Source: Aedes albopictus (taxonomy: Eukaryota > Arthropoda > Insecta > Diptera > Culicidae). Taken from it: a DNA stretch of 64,000 nucleotides. Made by a program: the position numbers and the translations under genes. The notes under the pieces were generated by a model. The model was not told the origin of the DNA. It ran no database searches and was given only the letters and a program-made list of their open reading frames with translations. The DNA lies in the NCBI RefSeq assembly GCF_035046485.1, contig NC_085138.1:88523228-88587227 (forward strand), written 5' to 3'. This document shows positions 11,297 to 22,794 of the stretch, in pieces (positions within the stretch are counted from its first letter, which is position 1; every line of letters begins with the position of its first letter).

Positions 11297-11998
11297 TAGA
11301 GTGGGTCAACGTTGTATGGAGAAACTTTAAATTTGATCGGATCAGCCCGGAACAAAGCTTTTTCAATCTATATTAGCGTCCAAAACAACTGTGCAAAATT
11401 TGGGAGCGATTGGTTGCGTCCCCGTATTCCGCATTGCGATTGAAATTTGTATGGAAGTTAGTATGGGAAAACGTACTATTTTGCATTTTACTTATAAGTT
11501 GAATTCTTTTGTCCAATACCATGTAACTAATGACGTTAGAGTATAGCCTAGGATATGCTGAAAAACTTTGCCGAAGACCGCAAAGTGATCCGACGCTTGT
11601 GAAAAAAGTTATTCGCCTGGTAACTTAGGCCAAAAATTGAGATTTTATTATTGATGTTATTCCTTTACATGTTAAATGTTAAGCACCACCGGGCAATCTG
11701 TACGTTATAACTTTTTTCACAAGTGTCGGATCACTTTGCGGTCTTCGGCAAAGTTTTTCGGCACGTCCTAGACTATACTTCAACGTCATTGGTTAGAATG
11801 TTTTAGACGAAAAATTTCAATTTATGAGAAAAATGCAAAAAAGCACGTTTTCTCATATTAATTTCCATACAAATTTCAATCGCAATGCGGAATACGGGGA
11901 AGCAACCAATCGCTCCCAAATTTTGCACAGTTACTTTGGACGCTAAAATGAATCGAAAAAGCTTTGTTCCAAAAAATCGACTTTGTTGACCCAGTCTA
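11297..11998. mobile_element. hAT-like MITE, 702 bp, TIR TAGAGTGGGTCAAC
   Basis: Ends are TAGAGTGGGTCAAC and GTTGACCCAGTCTA. Arms of about 200 bp are inverted, and the arms carry AACTTTGCCGAAGACCGCAA in one orientation near 11565 and its complement near 11740. Flanks ATATATAT (11289-11296) and ATATCCAT (11999-12006) match at six of eight positions, an eroded 8-bp duplication. TIRs starting TAGNG fit hAT ends. No transposase. Confidence 0.75.
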
Positions 11999-12078
11999 AT
12001 ATCCATGACCAGTGAGGCAAAACTAACTGGTTCTACAAATCAAGATGAATCATTCTTAATTAATGTTGATGTGTGTAA

Positions 12079-12138
12079 TTGATTGATTGATTTGTCTTTA
12101 TTAGAGAGACTTTCAGCCCTTGGCTGGTTCGTCTCTCT
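12079..12138 (-). mobile_element. 60-bp 3' end of a non-LTR retrotransposon with 11-bp duplication
   Basis: Read on the minus strand it is GAGAGACGAACCAGCC, then 'GGGCTGAAAGTCTCTCTAAT' and AAAGACAAA, ending in repeated CAAT units. It is flanked by perfect direct repeats GATGTGTGTAA (12068-12078, 12139-12149). A short tetranucleotide tail with a perfect duplication is the signature of target-primed reverse transcription that aborted early. The same end recurs at 23861-23902. Confidence 0.85.
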
Positions 12139-12412
12139 GATGTGTGTAAGACATTCTAGGTCTATTAGTCTTATCCGAAATTTAAGTTCTAATGATCTTT
12201 AATACCAAAGCATCAAAGCACTCAAATTTCTTGTTTCCTATATTATTTATCCACTCTTGTTCAGTGAATATATTCGCAGGAACCTATGTATTTTTTTTTT
12301 AAATTTAGATGTTATGTGTTCTACGAATCACACTAGAAATCAGGTCATACGATCTACCGCAACAGCTAGTTTATAGTACAAGTTCATAGATTTCTTCGGC
12401 AAGCGAGACATA

Positions 12413-13335
12413 CAGGGGATAGACAAAATGATCGGGACAGGCAAAATTTTCACTTTTCAAAAAATGTTCAACTAGCTGTAACTTTTCGAAAAGTGTATCG
12501 AATATTCTCAAATTTTTACTGTAAGTTCACCAACTAGTTGTGTATCAGTAGTCCAAATTTGAGAAAGATCGGCACATTTTCCACGGAGTTATAAAGATTC
12601 TTGAAAAAGGTAAAATTATCCGATAGCCAACTTTGAGCTGCTACATCTCCGGATTCAATGAACTGATTGCAATGAAATTTTGACCATTCATGACTCATAT
12701 AATGATCTCTGAAAAACATTTAACTTAACTTGAAATTTTTAACAAGAGAAAAAAGTTATAGCGATTTTATTTTTTTCACGATTTTTTATCAAATTGGTCT
12801 ATTTTTAATATGTATTCCATTACTTATTCAATTTGTTGGCGGCTATGTTGTTACTTTCTTTCAAAACACATTTATATATAAGTCAATTAGAGGGAAATGA
12901 AATGAACTATAATTTGCATCTTTAATTTTGAAATGATGTTGAAATTTTGGATAATTTGATGTTGTATTAGAAAAATATTTCAATCGTTATAATTTTCTTC
13001 CGTGTTGAGAATTTTAAGTTGCGTCAAGGGTTTTTGATAGCTCATTATACAAGTCATAAATGGTCAAAATGCCATTGCATTCGGTTCATTGAATCCGGAA
13101 ATATAACAGCTCAAAGTTGGCTATCGGATAATTTTACCTTTTCCAAGGATCTTTATAACTTCGTGGAGAATGGCTCGATCTTTTTCAAATTTGGACCACT
13201 GATACACAACTACTTGATGAACTGACAGTAAAAATTTGAGAATATTTGATGCACTTTTCGAAATGTTACAGCTAGTTGAAAAGCTTTTTGAAAAGTGAAA
13301 ATGTTGCCTGTCCCGATCATTTTGTCTATCCCCTG
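12413..13335. mobile_element. Mariner-type MITE, 923 bp, TIR CAGGGGATAGACAAAATG, TA duplication
   Basis: Left and right arms are inverted repeats for over 250 bp with scattered mismatches. The outermost 25 or so bases are identical. TA flanks both ends (12411-12412, 13336-13337). Removing the element approximately restores the satellite spacing. Short open frames in the arms mirror each other and are not a transposase. Confidence 0.88.
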
Positions 13336-13479
13336 TAGCCCTGCTGATTCTACAAAGCAAGATCGACCATTCATGATTTTGATTTTGATGTGAGTCGGAT
13401 ATTCCAAGTCATTCATTATCATCTTCAGGTCAACCAAGTCTGGGATAGTTCCTTTATTTTATATCACAGATATGTACAA

Positions 13480-14273
13480 TAGTATGGGACAAACATCAAA
13501 TTCTCGCTCCAGTCGACTTTTTTGATTCCATTTAGGTCCCATATGAACTGTGCAAAATTTCAGCGCAATCGGTGAAACTATAATTTAGCGCAAGCGGTTC
13601 AAAGTTTTCATGGGATTTACTATGGGGAAAGTTACACGTTCAGACAAAAAATCCCAGAGGTCGCACCTTGACTCCTTAATTCAAATCGATCAACGCTTCT
13701 TATAGAAAAATCATTTATAGAACTTTCCTTCGAAGACCGCAAAACGATTGGATACTTGTGGAAAAAGTTATTGATTTATTACCGATTAGTGATCCAACGA
13801 ACGGATTTTTGTTTTGTTTTATTAGCAGCACTGTAGCTGCTGCCTTGGTTGCTGCTGTTTCTGGGGGTGGTGATGCCTCCCACCACCCCATGTAACAGCG
13901 GCAGCAGCAGTGCTGCTGATAAAACAAAACAAAACGCCGTTCGTTGGATCACTAATCGGTAATAAATCAATAACTTTTTCCACAAGCATCCAATCGTTTT
14001 GTGGTCTTCGAAGGAAAGTTTTATAAAAGATTTTTCTACAAGAAACGTTGATCGATTTGAATTAAGGAGACAAAAGGCGACCTCTGGGATTTTTTGTTTG
14101 AAAGTGTAACTTTTCCCATAGTAAATCCTATGCAAACTTTGAACCGCTTGCGCTAAATTATAGTTTTACCGAATCCGCTGAAATTTTGTACAGTTCATAT
14201 GGGACCTAAATGGGATCTAAAAAGTCGACTGGAGCGAGAATTTATTTTTTCCATACAAGCGTGTCCCATACTA
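13480..14273. mobile_element. hAT-like MITE, 794 bp, TIR TAGTATGGGACA, 8-bp duplication
   Basis: ATGTACAA occurs at 13472-13479 and 14274-14281. Ends are TAGTATGGGACA and TGTCCCATACTA, followed by long inverted arms (AAAGTCGACTGGAGCGAGAA and complement). The arms contain GAAGACCGCAAAACGATTGG and its complement, related to the internal motif of the other hAT-like MITEs here. The centre is a GCTGCT/CAGCAG-containing loop (about 13828-13915). Confidence 0.85.
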
Positions 14274-14298
14274 ATGTACAATCATTTAGTGAGTTTAA

Positions 14299-14392
14299 CC
14301 CTATTTATGCATTAGGTAATGCACACCTCGCTAGCGTAGTGTACGGGCAGCGTGAATGACTGGAATAAAATGATCTCAATGCACGAATAAGG
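14299..14392. mobile_element. 94-bp piggyBac-type MITE with TTAA duplication
   Basis: TTAA at 14295-14298 and 14393-14396 flanks ends CCCTATTTATGCATT and AATGCACGAATAAGG (inverted, two mismatches and one base shorter). TTAA plus a CCC/CC start is the piggyBac superfamily pattern. Too short to encode anything. Confidence 0.7.
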
Positions 14393-15199
14393 TTAAACGC
14401 AGCACTGCAAATGTTTTTTTTTCAAATATAGAAATTCTAGACCCAAAAGAAAGATCAACGTTGGAGATGCTCTTAACAACGATAGATACCCATTGAGCAT
14501 CTATAAATCAGTGTTGATTATTACCTCGGACGGGACATGGCAGCTGGCTGGTACAAGCCCTCCTATTATTTTCAATAGAGTTCATAGGGGTGTTGCTTCA
14601 GTGTTGCCAATAATATTCATACGCAAATCCATCAAACTTGTTGACTATTTTTTTAGCTATCTATTCTGCTTCGATGAGTAAATTTCTCCATGTCAAGCTC
14701 GGAATAAAAACAGAACAGAAAGTGAAACATATGCTAAATGTTGATGGTTGTCAACTTTCAACAAAACAAGAATAAAAAAAAACAGTAGCCACTAACAACA
14801 CGGCAAACTTAGCAACAAAGAGCCCTATTGTAAACAAACGTAACGGGACGCAACGCTGCTTTTGTCAAATCGATCAATCAGAAGTGGTCTTTTCTGACAG
14901 ACAAATGGTTTCGTACTTTCACTAGCACCTAACGGGTCCCGTCCCAGATTATTATCTATTATTTGAAATTTGCGTGGTTTTCTGGGCCCACCAATATTAT
15001 TTCAGCTATTGCTGAATGGCCCAAATGATCTATTAGATCAGCTGAAGTATTCACAGTTTTATTTTAACAATAAAATTTGCCCAATCAGATTTTGTGAGTC
15101 TGCATAAAGTGCTTCCACCAAGCTTTCTGATATTTTGAATGTTCTTGGTTCTTCAGATCATTCTAGAGTTCAAGAAAAATATCCTACAGGACAAACCAA

Positions 15200-16930
15200 A
15201 AGTTTACCACATAAGATCTGTTCAATTTATAAAACGGACATTTTGCTTGTACGATATTTTTTTTCATTTTTCAATAATTATTGTACATCGTAGGAAACAT
15301 ATAACATTATACAAAATGTTCTTTATTATGTGAATGAAGTGGTTATAGTTAAACATCAATAAAAACCTATTACTCAAAATTCTACACAATTTCCCACATA
15401 CATAGCACGCACATTTTCATGAATGTTTTAATGTATTGGAAACAAATACTATTCTGCTGAAGGTAGAATTCAATTATTAGTCAATAATAATGCACCAAAC
15501 AGCATCCAGCATGATTTAGTGAGTTGACTTATTTTCATAATAATTGAGAAAATATAGTTATTTGATTCCAGTGTTGTCGTTGCACTACGGATTCAGCTCA
15601 AATTTGTCCAGCGTATAAGTATGTATATTGCTTTCAGAGTGATGCAGAAGAAACATGTACTTTTAATTGCTTTTTTATCAAAAAATAATCCATAAAGATG
15701 ATTGTAGTAAAAAAATGCATGCTTTTTGCTCCATTGATGCAAGTTTTCGGCTCTAGAGAATCTTGGTATCATTTATTTTCAACAAAGTTGATCCTATGTT
15801 ATTGTACATGTTATTTGAAAATAACTGGATGTAAAGTTTTTATTTCCGACATCATTGTTATGTAAAATTTGCAAAAGGTTGCATTGTTATTCGGAAGAAC
15901 CTACCAAGAACGAACTGTTTTGATTCCTTGGCTTGTTAGGGAGCACAGTAATCAATCCAGTAATAATACCTAGAAGCGGTTTTCTGCATTTAAAACTGCA
16001 TCGTTTATACTTTTGACTGGATGCACAAAAATGCTTATTTAATATTTTCATGCCTTTTCGCTTTACAATTGAATATAATTCAAGAAATCGAGTTTCACTT
16101 GAGACTTTAATATCTAAACAACTTATGTCAATTGAGTTTAAATTTTGTCACAATGTTTGTTACTTATACTGCTGTAGCATGACACATACTTTTTAATATC
16201 AAAAACGATGTAGCATATATGAATAGTAGTTTTGTATATATTTCGATTTTCGGCAATCGAAAAATTCATCTCGTTCCACACCTGGCCGATTTTCTAAAAA
16301 GTTATGATTACTATAATGAAAGATGATGTACTGAACAACAAAGCAAGGGTGGTTAAATTTGAACTACTTCTTTTTATAGCCTTGGAATGTTGTCTGTTAT
16401 ATAAATTGAACAGTCCTTAATCAAGGCTTCAAGTTCCTTCAGTATTGTCAATGTTGGAAAATTAAAATCCCGTTTAAAAAACAAAATACTGTGTAGCTAT
16501 CAAAAATTGATATCTACTTGAAACTACATATAGTTAAATTTAAAAACACTTCACTAATACTTCACTCTTGCAAAAGAAAAAAATAAAAATGAATAACTAC
16601 TTAAAGAAAAAACTAGAAAGGACGAGCAAATTTCTTTTAATTCTACTACTGTGCATATCTTCGGACAGATAGGCCTATTTCGTCTGTGACTTACAGACTT
16701 CTTCAGTGTCAAGTGCTCGATAAATATTTCAGATAAGCTAAGCCCTTCCCATGATCGGCTATGATTATATATATTCGGTATACATATAAAATTTCGTAGG
16801 CTTTCGTGGAAAGCGTGATTGATTTCGAAATGTGTGGTTCATCCGTGTGAAATAACTGCTAATTTATTACTTGCTGGTGAGATTCTGGGGAAAACGTGAA
16901 TTATGAGATTCACTAGGATTTTTAGGAGGA
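15200..16930. other. AT-rich DNA, no gene recognised
   Basis: Low complexity and AT-rich with no long open frame. A short stem-loop-like segment near 16665-16705 ('CGTCTGTGACTTACAGACTTC') resembles tails of mosquito non-LTR elements, but nothing else supports it. Confidence 0.5.
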
Positions 16931-16933
16931 CTT

Positions 16934-17643
16934 CCAAAGGGATTGCAATTACACTAGTTTACAGCATTTTTGAACTCGGTAAGCTGATGATTGTTTTTGG
17001 TGTAGAATCATGCCCTGAGTTCGAAAACGCGAAGGAAAAAAATTACAGTAGAGCGGAATTTTTTTCGAGTTTCCATACAAGGCTGATGATTTGAAATCGA
17101 TTTTTGTTCTATTTTTAAGCAAAGTCGCTCACTTCACACATCTTATTCTCCGTAATCAATACTCCGATTGAGCTGAATTTTTTACTGTAACTCACCTACA
17201 CATGATGTGTCAAATAAACGTTGAGAAAGGATTTTTAAATTATTTTTTTCTTATTGAAAAAAATACATTTCTTCATATATTTTTGGAAATTTTGCTAAAA
17301 TTTAAGGAGATCGTCCCCAAAACTCGCCAATATCTTGAATTTCATCAATCTGACGCAAAACCTGTATTCAGATGATCGAATGGTATTATATTCAGCGTTT
17401 AATTTATGGAAAAAGATTTTAAATTGGTTGAACAAAACGCAAGATATTTGAATTTTATTAAATTCATATTTTAAAAAGTTATAAAACTCGATATTGAGCT
17501 AAAACTCAAAAACTGTTCTATTTTAAATTTTTTGAAGAATGGTTTCGAAATAAGCGCTAAATTATGCTTCAAAAATTTTGGTCGTTGACAAAAGTTCACG
17601 ACTTTCGTTTTATTTCGTAAACTAGTGTTATCAATCCCTTTGG
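16934..17643. mobile_element. Inverted-repeat element, ~710 bp, boundaries uncertain
   Basis: CCAAAGGGATTG then ACACTAGTTTAC at the left is matched by the reverse complement GTAAACTAGTGT and CAATCCCTTTGG at the right, with a few mismatches between the blocks. No convincing target duplication. The 63-codon frame across the left end is not a transposase. Probably a MITE. Confidence 0.6.
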
Positions 17644-17879
17644 AATCGTAGGATCAAAGCCTGATACGATTGCGGCTCAGTCTACGGTAGGAGGAATTGG
17701 AAGACGCTAAAAGTGTTAATGGTGGGATTCTTATGTGGATTCAGATATGATTTGATGGAATTGGGATTTATCATAGAGGGAAGTTATGTTGAGAATTCGG
17801 TTTTATAGTAAGAGGTATTTCGGTGGGGCTCATAGGAAAGTGCTGGTTAGATGTAATAACAAAAAAATGTTGAGATATT

Positions 17880-18110
17880 CTGAAAGGAATTCTTGGAGTA
17901 ACCCCTGAAGGATTTTTTTCCAAATAATTCCGGAAACCTTTTTAAAATTGTTTCGGAAAATGTCACAGAACCTCATAGGAATTTAGATTGTGATTACGGA
18001 ATAACTCGAGATATTTATGGGATTTATTCAGGATTACTTCAGCAGTTTCCTCTGGGATTCTTCCAGGAGTTCTTTCCAAAATTCCTCCTGAATCTCCTTA
18101 CGGGATTCTT
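17880..18110. repeat. Degenerate 12-bp-module repeat block
   Basis: 'ggaattcttgg', 'gggattcttccagg' type repeats up to the SINE insertion. Confidence 0.5.
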
Positions 18111-18117
18111 TCATTGG

Positions 18118-18297
18118 GGCGGACCTGGTGTGGTGGTTAGAACACAAGACTATCACGCCGAGGACCTGGGATCGAATTCCACTCCCGACATACTCACAAA
18201 ATGTGGGTTCTTCCTTCGGAAGGGAAGTGAAGCGTGGGTCCCGAGATGAACTAGCCTATAGGGTTAAAAATCTCGTTAATACAGACAAAAAAAAAAA
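18118..18297 (+). mobile_element. tRNA-derived SINE (Feilai-like)
   Basis: An RNA polymerase III split promoter is visible: an A-box-like GGTGTGGTGGTTAGAAC (about 18127) and a B-box-like GGGATCGAATTCC (about 18169). After a non-tRNA body the element ends in an A-rich tail (about 18287-18297). GATTCTTTCAT at 18105-18115 and GATTCTTCCAT after the tail look like a target duplication with one mismatch. Feilai is the known tRNA-derived SINE of Aedes aegypti; assignment to it is by resemblance. The 60-codon frame over it is incidental. Confidence 0.8.
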
Positions 18298-18299
18298 GA

Positions 18300-20150
18300 T
18301 TCTTCCATAGATTTCTTCCCGGATTTTTTTTTATCCCTCCGAGATTCTTCCAGGGTTCCTCGAATCCTCCAGGTAGTCTCTCCAATTATTCCATAAGTTC
18401 TTCCCAAGATTCTGATGAATTCCTTCATTCCGAAATTCTTCCAGGAGTTTCTTCTGAGATGTCTTTAGAAGTTCAAGGAAGATTCCTTTAGACATTTTTT
18501 TCTAGGATTCCTAGCATACATTTCCAGATAGAAATATTGGCACTACTATTTAGGAAAACTCAGAAGAAATTCTTGGAAGAATGCCTTACAAAAAAATGCT
18601 GAATTTATTATTTACGAAGTTGTTAGAGGAATTTCTCTCAGGTTGTTCTGTAAGAACTTACAAAAATGTGAGAGCTTAATAGAACAAAAACTCATAGAAG
18701 ATTTATTTACGGATCATCTGGAGTGACTTCATAAAGGATTCCGTAGAAAAACACCTAAAGGAATTCTGTAATATTACATTACGAACATCTGAGAGTTTCT
18801 CCAGGATTTTCTTCTGTAAATCCAATCCCTCCCAGAATTCATGAAAAATTCCTTCCAGAAGTGCATCTGGGAATGCTCCAAGAATTCTTTGTGAGATTCA
18901 TCCTGAAAATCCTTCCTGAATTCCTCTAGGTGATTTTTATGGATTTCTGCAGGAGAAACTCCTCTCAAGCATACCTTCTGGAGTTCCTATAGAAGTTCCT
19001 TTCTGAAGGAATTCTTGATTACTCCGGGAACATCTTCCGGGATGCCTCCAGGACGTCTTGATAGCATTCCTCTAGAAGAGCCTAAATCGGTTCTTCTCAC
19101 AAAACCTTTCGGGAGACCTCGGGGATTTTGTTCTGAGATTACGCCAAGTGGTCTTTCTGGAATTCCTACAGGAATTTCAACCGGGATTTCTTCCGGAATT
19201 GATTCATAACGTCTTCCGATATACCTTCGAGAATTTATTCACAGATTCCAAGAACATTAATTGTATTGGCTCGGCAGTCAGTCCTATACAAGCATTAGGA
19301 AAACTAATTTTATTTTTGCTTCGACATTTTGATCCTAGTTTGGAGCGGGACAATTATTAAATGTTTGTATAAGACTGTAGAGTAAAAATAATCAATATGC
19401 CAATGATTTCCAGTTGAAATTTCATCCAATTATTTTCAAGGTTCCTTCAGGAATCCTTTTCCGGGATTCCTTCAGGAACTTCTCCCGGAGTTCCTTCTGG
19501 ATTCCTCCAAATACTCTATAAGAGATTCCTCCGGGAGGTCCATCTGAAATTTCTCAAGCAATTTATCCGGGTAATCTTTCTGGAATTCGACCAAAAAAAA
19601 TCTTGCGGGATTTCTTCAAGAACTTCTGCAACCGCTCCTCCAGGAACTCCTTTCAGGATTCTTACATTAACTCATTTCAAAAATTACTCCTTTTTTCACT
19701 TTCTGCAGATTCTTATGGAATTCCTCCAGAAGATCTTTCTGGAATTTCCCTAGATGTTCGTAATCCTTGTGGGATTTATTACACAATTCAAGAGTTTTTT
19801 TTAGAACTACTAAGTAGGAGCTCCTCTAGGGGTTCTTTTCGATTTCCCTACAAATATCTCGCCAACAGTTCTATCTGTGAATTGTTTCTGAGAATCTCAA
19901 AAGAAAAATGTTCCAAAAAGTGGAATTATAGACAAAATGTCCAAAGGAATGTATTTAGGAACTCCTGGAGGAATCTCAGAGAAAATTCCTTGAAGTTTCT
20001 CGGAACTCTTAGAGGAATCTCGTAGGGAATTCCTAAACAAATCCTGGAAAGAATCTCTGAAGCAATCTCGCATGAATACCTGGAGGAATCACAGAAGATT
20101 CTCAAATCAAATTCATCACAAGTATCTTTAACCATTAGCCTTGTCAAAAA
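18300..20150. repeat. Degenerate 12-bp-module repeat block
   Basis: Long stretch of variants of 'ggaattcctccagg' and 'gattcttccagg'. The 140-codon frame at 19603-20025 and its neighbours are serine/arginine- or isoleucine-rich translations of this repeat, not genes. Confidence 0.65.
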
Positions 20151-20900
20151 CACCGGAACTCACAAAAAAATCTCGACCAATATTGATGTGGTTCTTATCA
20201 GATTTCTCCACTATAATTTCCCTTCATTTGCTATTAGAAACCCCACCGGAATTGCCATTCAATACCCACCGAATTTTCCTCAATGACATATAAAAGTTCG
20301 CCCCCAGTATGTCTTTTGGAGCTCCACAAGATTTTCAACAGGTTTTGCATGGGAATTCAAGCTGAATTCCTCCTATTGTAGACTGATCCGCAATCGTATC
20401 AGGCTTGGATCTTATCGTAGATCTAACTGAAACCCTTTTGAAGTCCGCACCCCAAAACCCCAGCGAAATGCCTTTCAAAATGTAAATCAGCTTTCCCCTC
20501 GGAACGCTCCAGAGTTTCATTGGAATCTCATAATTCTCATTTTCTTTCGAATCCCAATAGCAAGTCATAAATTAGCGCACACTTACACGCGGGTGAATCC
20601 CACATTTCGAATTCAATCACGCTATCCATGAAAGCCATCAAAATTTTTCTAAGTTCCAAGACCACGACGATTTTCAAGGACTTTGAAAATATTCTCATGG
20701 TAACCACGACATGCCGCTCCGCTCAAACGCCAATTTGTCTGTGAGAGTAAACAGTTCAGCATAAATTCGGGCAGAAGTCCATAAATGTAATTGTTTTATG
20801 TTTACTGGGAAAACTATTCGGTGTGAATAGAATAGAATAAAAAATAAATATTATGCTTTAGGAATATGCTTGAGATCTTGTCAAGGGGTAGCCTTGGTTG
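20151..20900. other. No gene recognised
   Basis: Fairly unique DNA with only short open frames. No transposon end or RNA gene recognised. Confidence 0.4.
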
Positions 20901-21440
20901 AATGAATAAAAATTCACGTACATTTTAGATGACCTGGTATATTTCTAATGTATTGATGAAGTAACTGAAGGTAATAGTTTGGTTTAGAGGATCTACTTGG
21001 ATATATTTCATAACAAAAAGACACAATTAAAGTCTTGGTTGATTTGGTAAATTGAATGATCCAAATTAACGTACTTATTAGAGGATCTAGAATACCTGTA
21101 ATTCGTTGACGCAGTAGCAAAAGTTGGTATTTTGACTGAAAGGGTCTACTTGGATATGTTTTGATACGATATAACATCTTTGAAACGTTTGTTGATCTGG
21201 TAGATCATGTAATCTGATTTCGAGGCAATTTGGAGTATCGTCGATATCTGAAATACTTTTGAATCGGTAAAAAAAATAGTTTCCTTGACTCAATGAGTCT
21301 TATCAAACATGTTCTGCTAGGAGAAACGTTGTAAATTCATGTATTTATTTGAATCTCTCAGTATTACAACTCCAGGACAGTTTGGATGACCTAGAACATC
21401 CCGAAAAAATATTTAACATAATATATCAGTGTTTCCCTAA
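20900..21440 (-). repeat. ~152-bp satellite superfamily, reverse orientation (array IV)
   Basis: GATGACCTGGTATATTTC at 20931, a related box (GGATCTAGAATACC) at about 21083, and GATGACCTAGAACATCCC at about 21389. The outer two are 458 bp apart, three times 152.7. Between them 'GGTCTACTTGGATATGTTTT' and a diverged partner repeat at about 155 bp. Confidence 0.65.
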
Positions 21441-21882
21441 GTATTATAATGTATGCCATTGGAAAAACATAAATTCGTTCCCGGAATATGTGTAGAAAAA
21501 AGTCGTCCCGAAAGGGTTAATTGGGGCTCAATCGCGTATAACGCTTTACGGAGCCCAGGATCTTTCATTGTACTTAATAGTATACATTATACAGAGCAAT
21601 ACTTTTTAATGATATCTGTTAGTAATGGGTGGAAGCCAGGGTACTCGTAGTAGCTCGAGGTTAGAAAGTCACATTTTGAGGGATGGTCAGGGTAAGGATT
21701 GGGCCAAAGGTTTCACTGCTGCTCATCCGGGGGTGAATCGCATCTTGCTAGCGTATTCGGTGCCTTGTGGTGTTGGTATCAACATGTTGTGGGACTTGGT
21801 CTTCCGGATGGCCAGGAGCAGCTTGGTAACACAAAGAGGACAAAACAGAGAAAAAAAAACTGGAGAAGAAAACACAAGCGAA
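21441..21882. other. Unassigned DNA before the I-like fragment
   Basis: Contains a segment (about 21790-21845, 'GGCCAGGAGCAGCTTGGTAA') similar to the 5' part of the R1-like element at about 23430-23460. It may be a small R1-like 5' fragment next to the 3' untranslated region of the I-like fragment. No complete gene. Confidence 0.35.
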
Positions 21883-22779
21883 TTAAACTTTTATACCAGC
21901 AGAGCGAAGAAAGTTGAAAATACATCCCATGTATGTGACATCGCGGGTCCCCAACACATCTCTCACAAGAACAAAGGGTTGTCTACCTCGGGCCTCAAGG
22001 GTATCCAATAGTAGCGCTTTGGAGGCGTCATTATCCGGGCATTGCCAAACTACGTGGTCGATGTCATCATAACCGGAACCGCACTTAGTACAAACATTGC
22101 TCAACGCGAGGTTAATCCTGTGTAAATGCGCGTCTAGCGAGTAATGGTTGGACATAAGTCATGACATCACGCGAATGAAATTGCGACTTACATCCAAACC
22201 ATACCACCACACTCGCAAAGAAATATTAGGAAAAATGGAATGTAACCACCGTCCCAGCTGACCATCTCGCCAATCATTTTGCCAGCTTTGAAGAGAACTC
22301 TGGCGAACAAAATGGAAAAATTCATCATGTGAAATTCTTCTATCATAGATTTCACCTTCCAGTGCGCCCACCTTTGCGAGAGAGACCGCCTTCTCATTGA
22401 CATAAATTGAGCAATGTGAGGGGACCCATACAAAGATAATCTTGTAGGATCTTTCGACCAGTGTACCCATCTGCTCCCTTATTTTTGTAAGAAAGTAAGA
22501 TGGATGTTTAACAGGTTTTATCGACCGGAGTGCCTCAATCGAACTAAGGCTATCCGAGAAGATGAAGAAATAGTCTATGGGCATGTTGGAAATCATCCCC
22601 AAAGCGAAGTTGATTGCTGCCAGCTCAGCAACATAAACCGAACAAGGTTCCTGAGGTTTGCGGAAGGCGGTGACATTTTCATTGAAGACACCGAAACCAG
22701 TGGATCTATTTATGCGAGACCCATCAGTGAAGAATCTCTTACAGGAATTGACATTTTGGTACTTTCCGTTAAAAGTCAC
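21883..22779 (-). pseudogene. I-like non-LTR retrotransposon ORF2 C-terminus (RNase H and zinc motif)
   Basis: About 299 codons in one frame with a single nonsense codon (TGA at 22159-22161). Order: RNase H with FFTDGS, AELAAI, FSDSLSSIEAL and WVPSHC motifs, then NHYSLDAHLHRINLA and a Cys-rich motif CTKCG...DHVVWQC, typical of the C-terminus of I/R1-group ORF2 proteins. Removal of template RNA is the family role of this RNase H. Endonuclease and reverse transcriptase are missing, consistent with 5' truncation near 22780. The stop at TGA could be CGA to TGA. It is the homologue of the RNase H in the 38-42 kb element but a different lineage. Confidence 0.85.
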
Positions 22780-22794
22780 TCATCAACTCGCATT

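Larger units (their letters stand above)
10262..15200 (+). repeat. ~152-bp satellite superfamily, diverged and interrupted (array III)
   Basis: The box recurs at 10313, 10466, 10618, 10768 and 10921 (intervals 153, 152, 150 and 153) and again at 11260, 12150, 12308, 13398 and 15138. Alternate copies match better ('TTCTCCAAACCATCTTGGAG' type against 'CATCCGAAACTTCAGG' type), so the organisation is a ~305-bp dimer. Five insertions break it up (11297-11998, 12079-12138, 12413-13335, 13480-14273, 14299-14392). Subtracting them gives 158 bp for 12150-12308 and about 165 bp for 12308-13398. Some monomers are shortened. Confidence 0.8.

Noticed and set aside
13472..14282. TA or 9-bp duplication for the 13480-14273 MITE
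   Set aside because: Shifting the ends to TAG...CTA gives perfect TIRs and an exact 8-bp duplication, matching the 30546-31314 element. TA would ignore the longer direct repeat.
18128..18310. tRNA gene or small protein
   Set aside because: A-box and B-box are present but the cloverleaf is not maintained, and an A-tail with target duplication marks a SINE.
21625..22011. 128-codon plus-strand frame
   Set aside because: Overlaps antisense of the I-like RNase H fragment and unassigned DNA; no domain.
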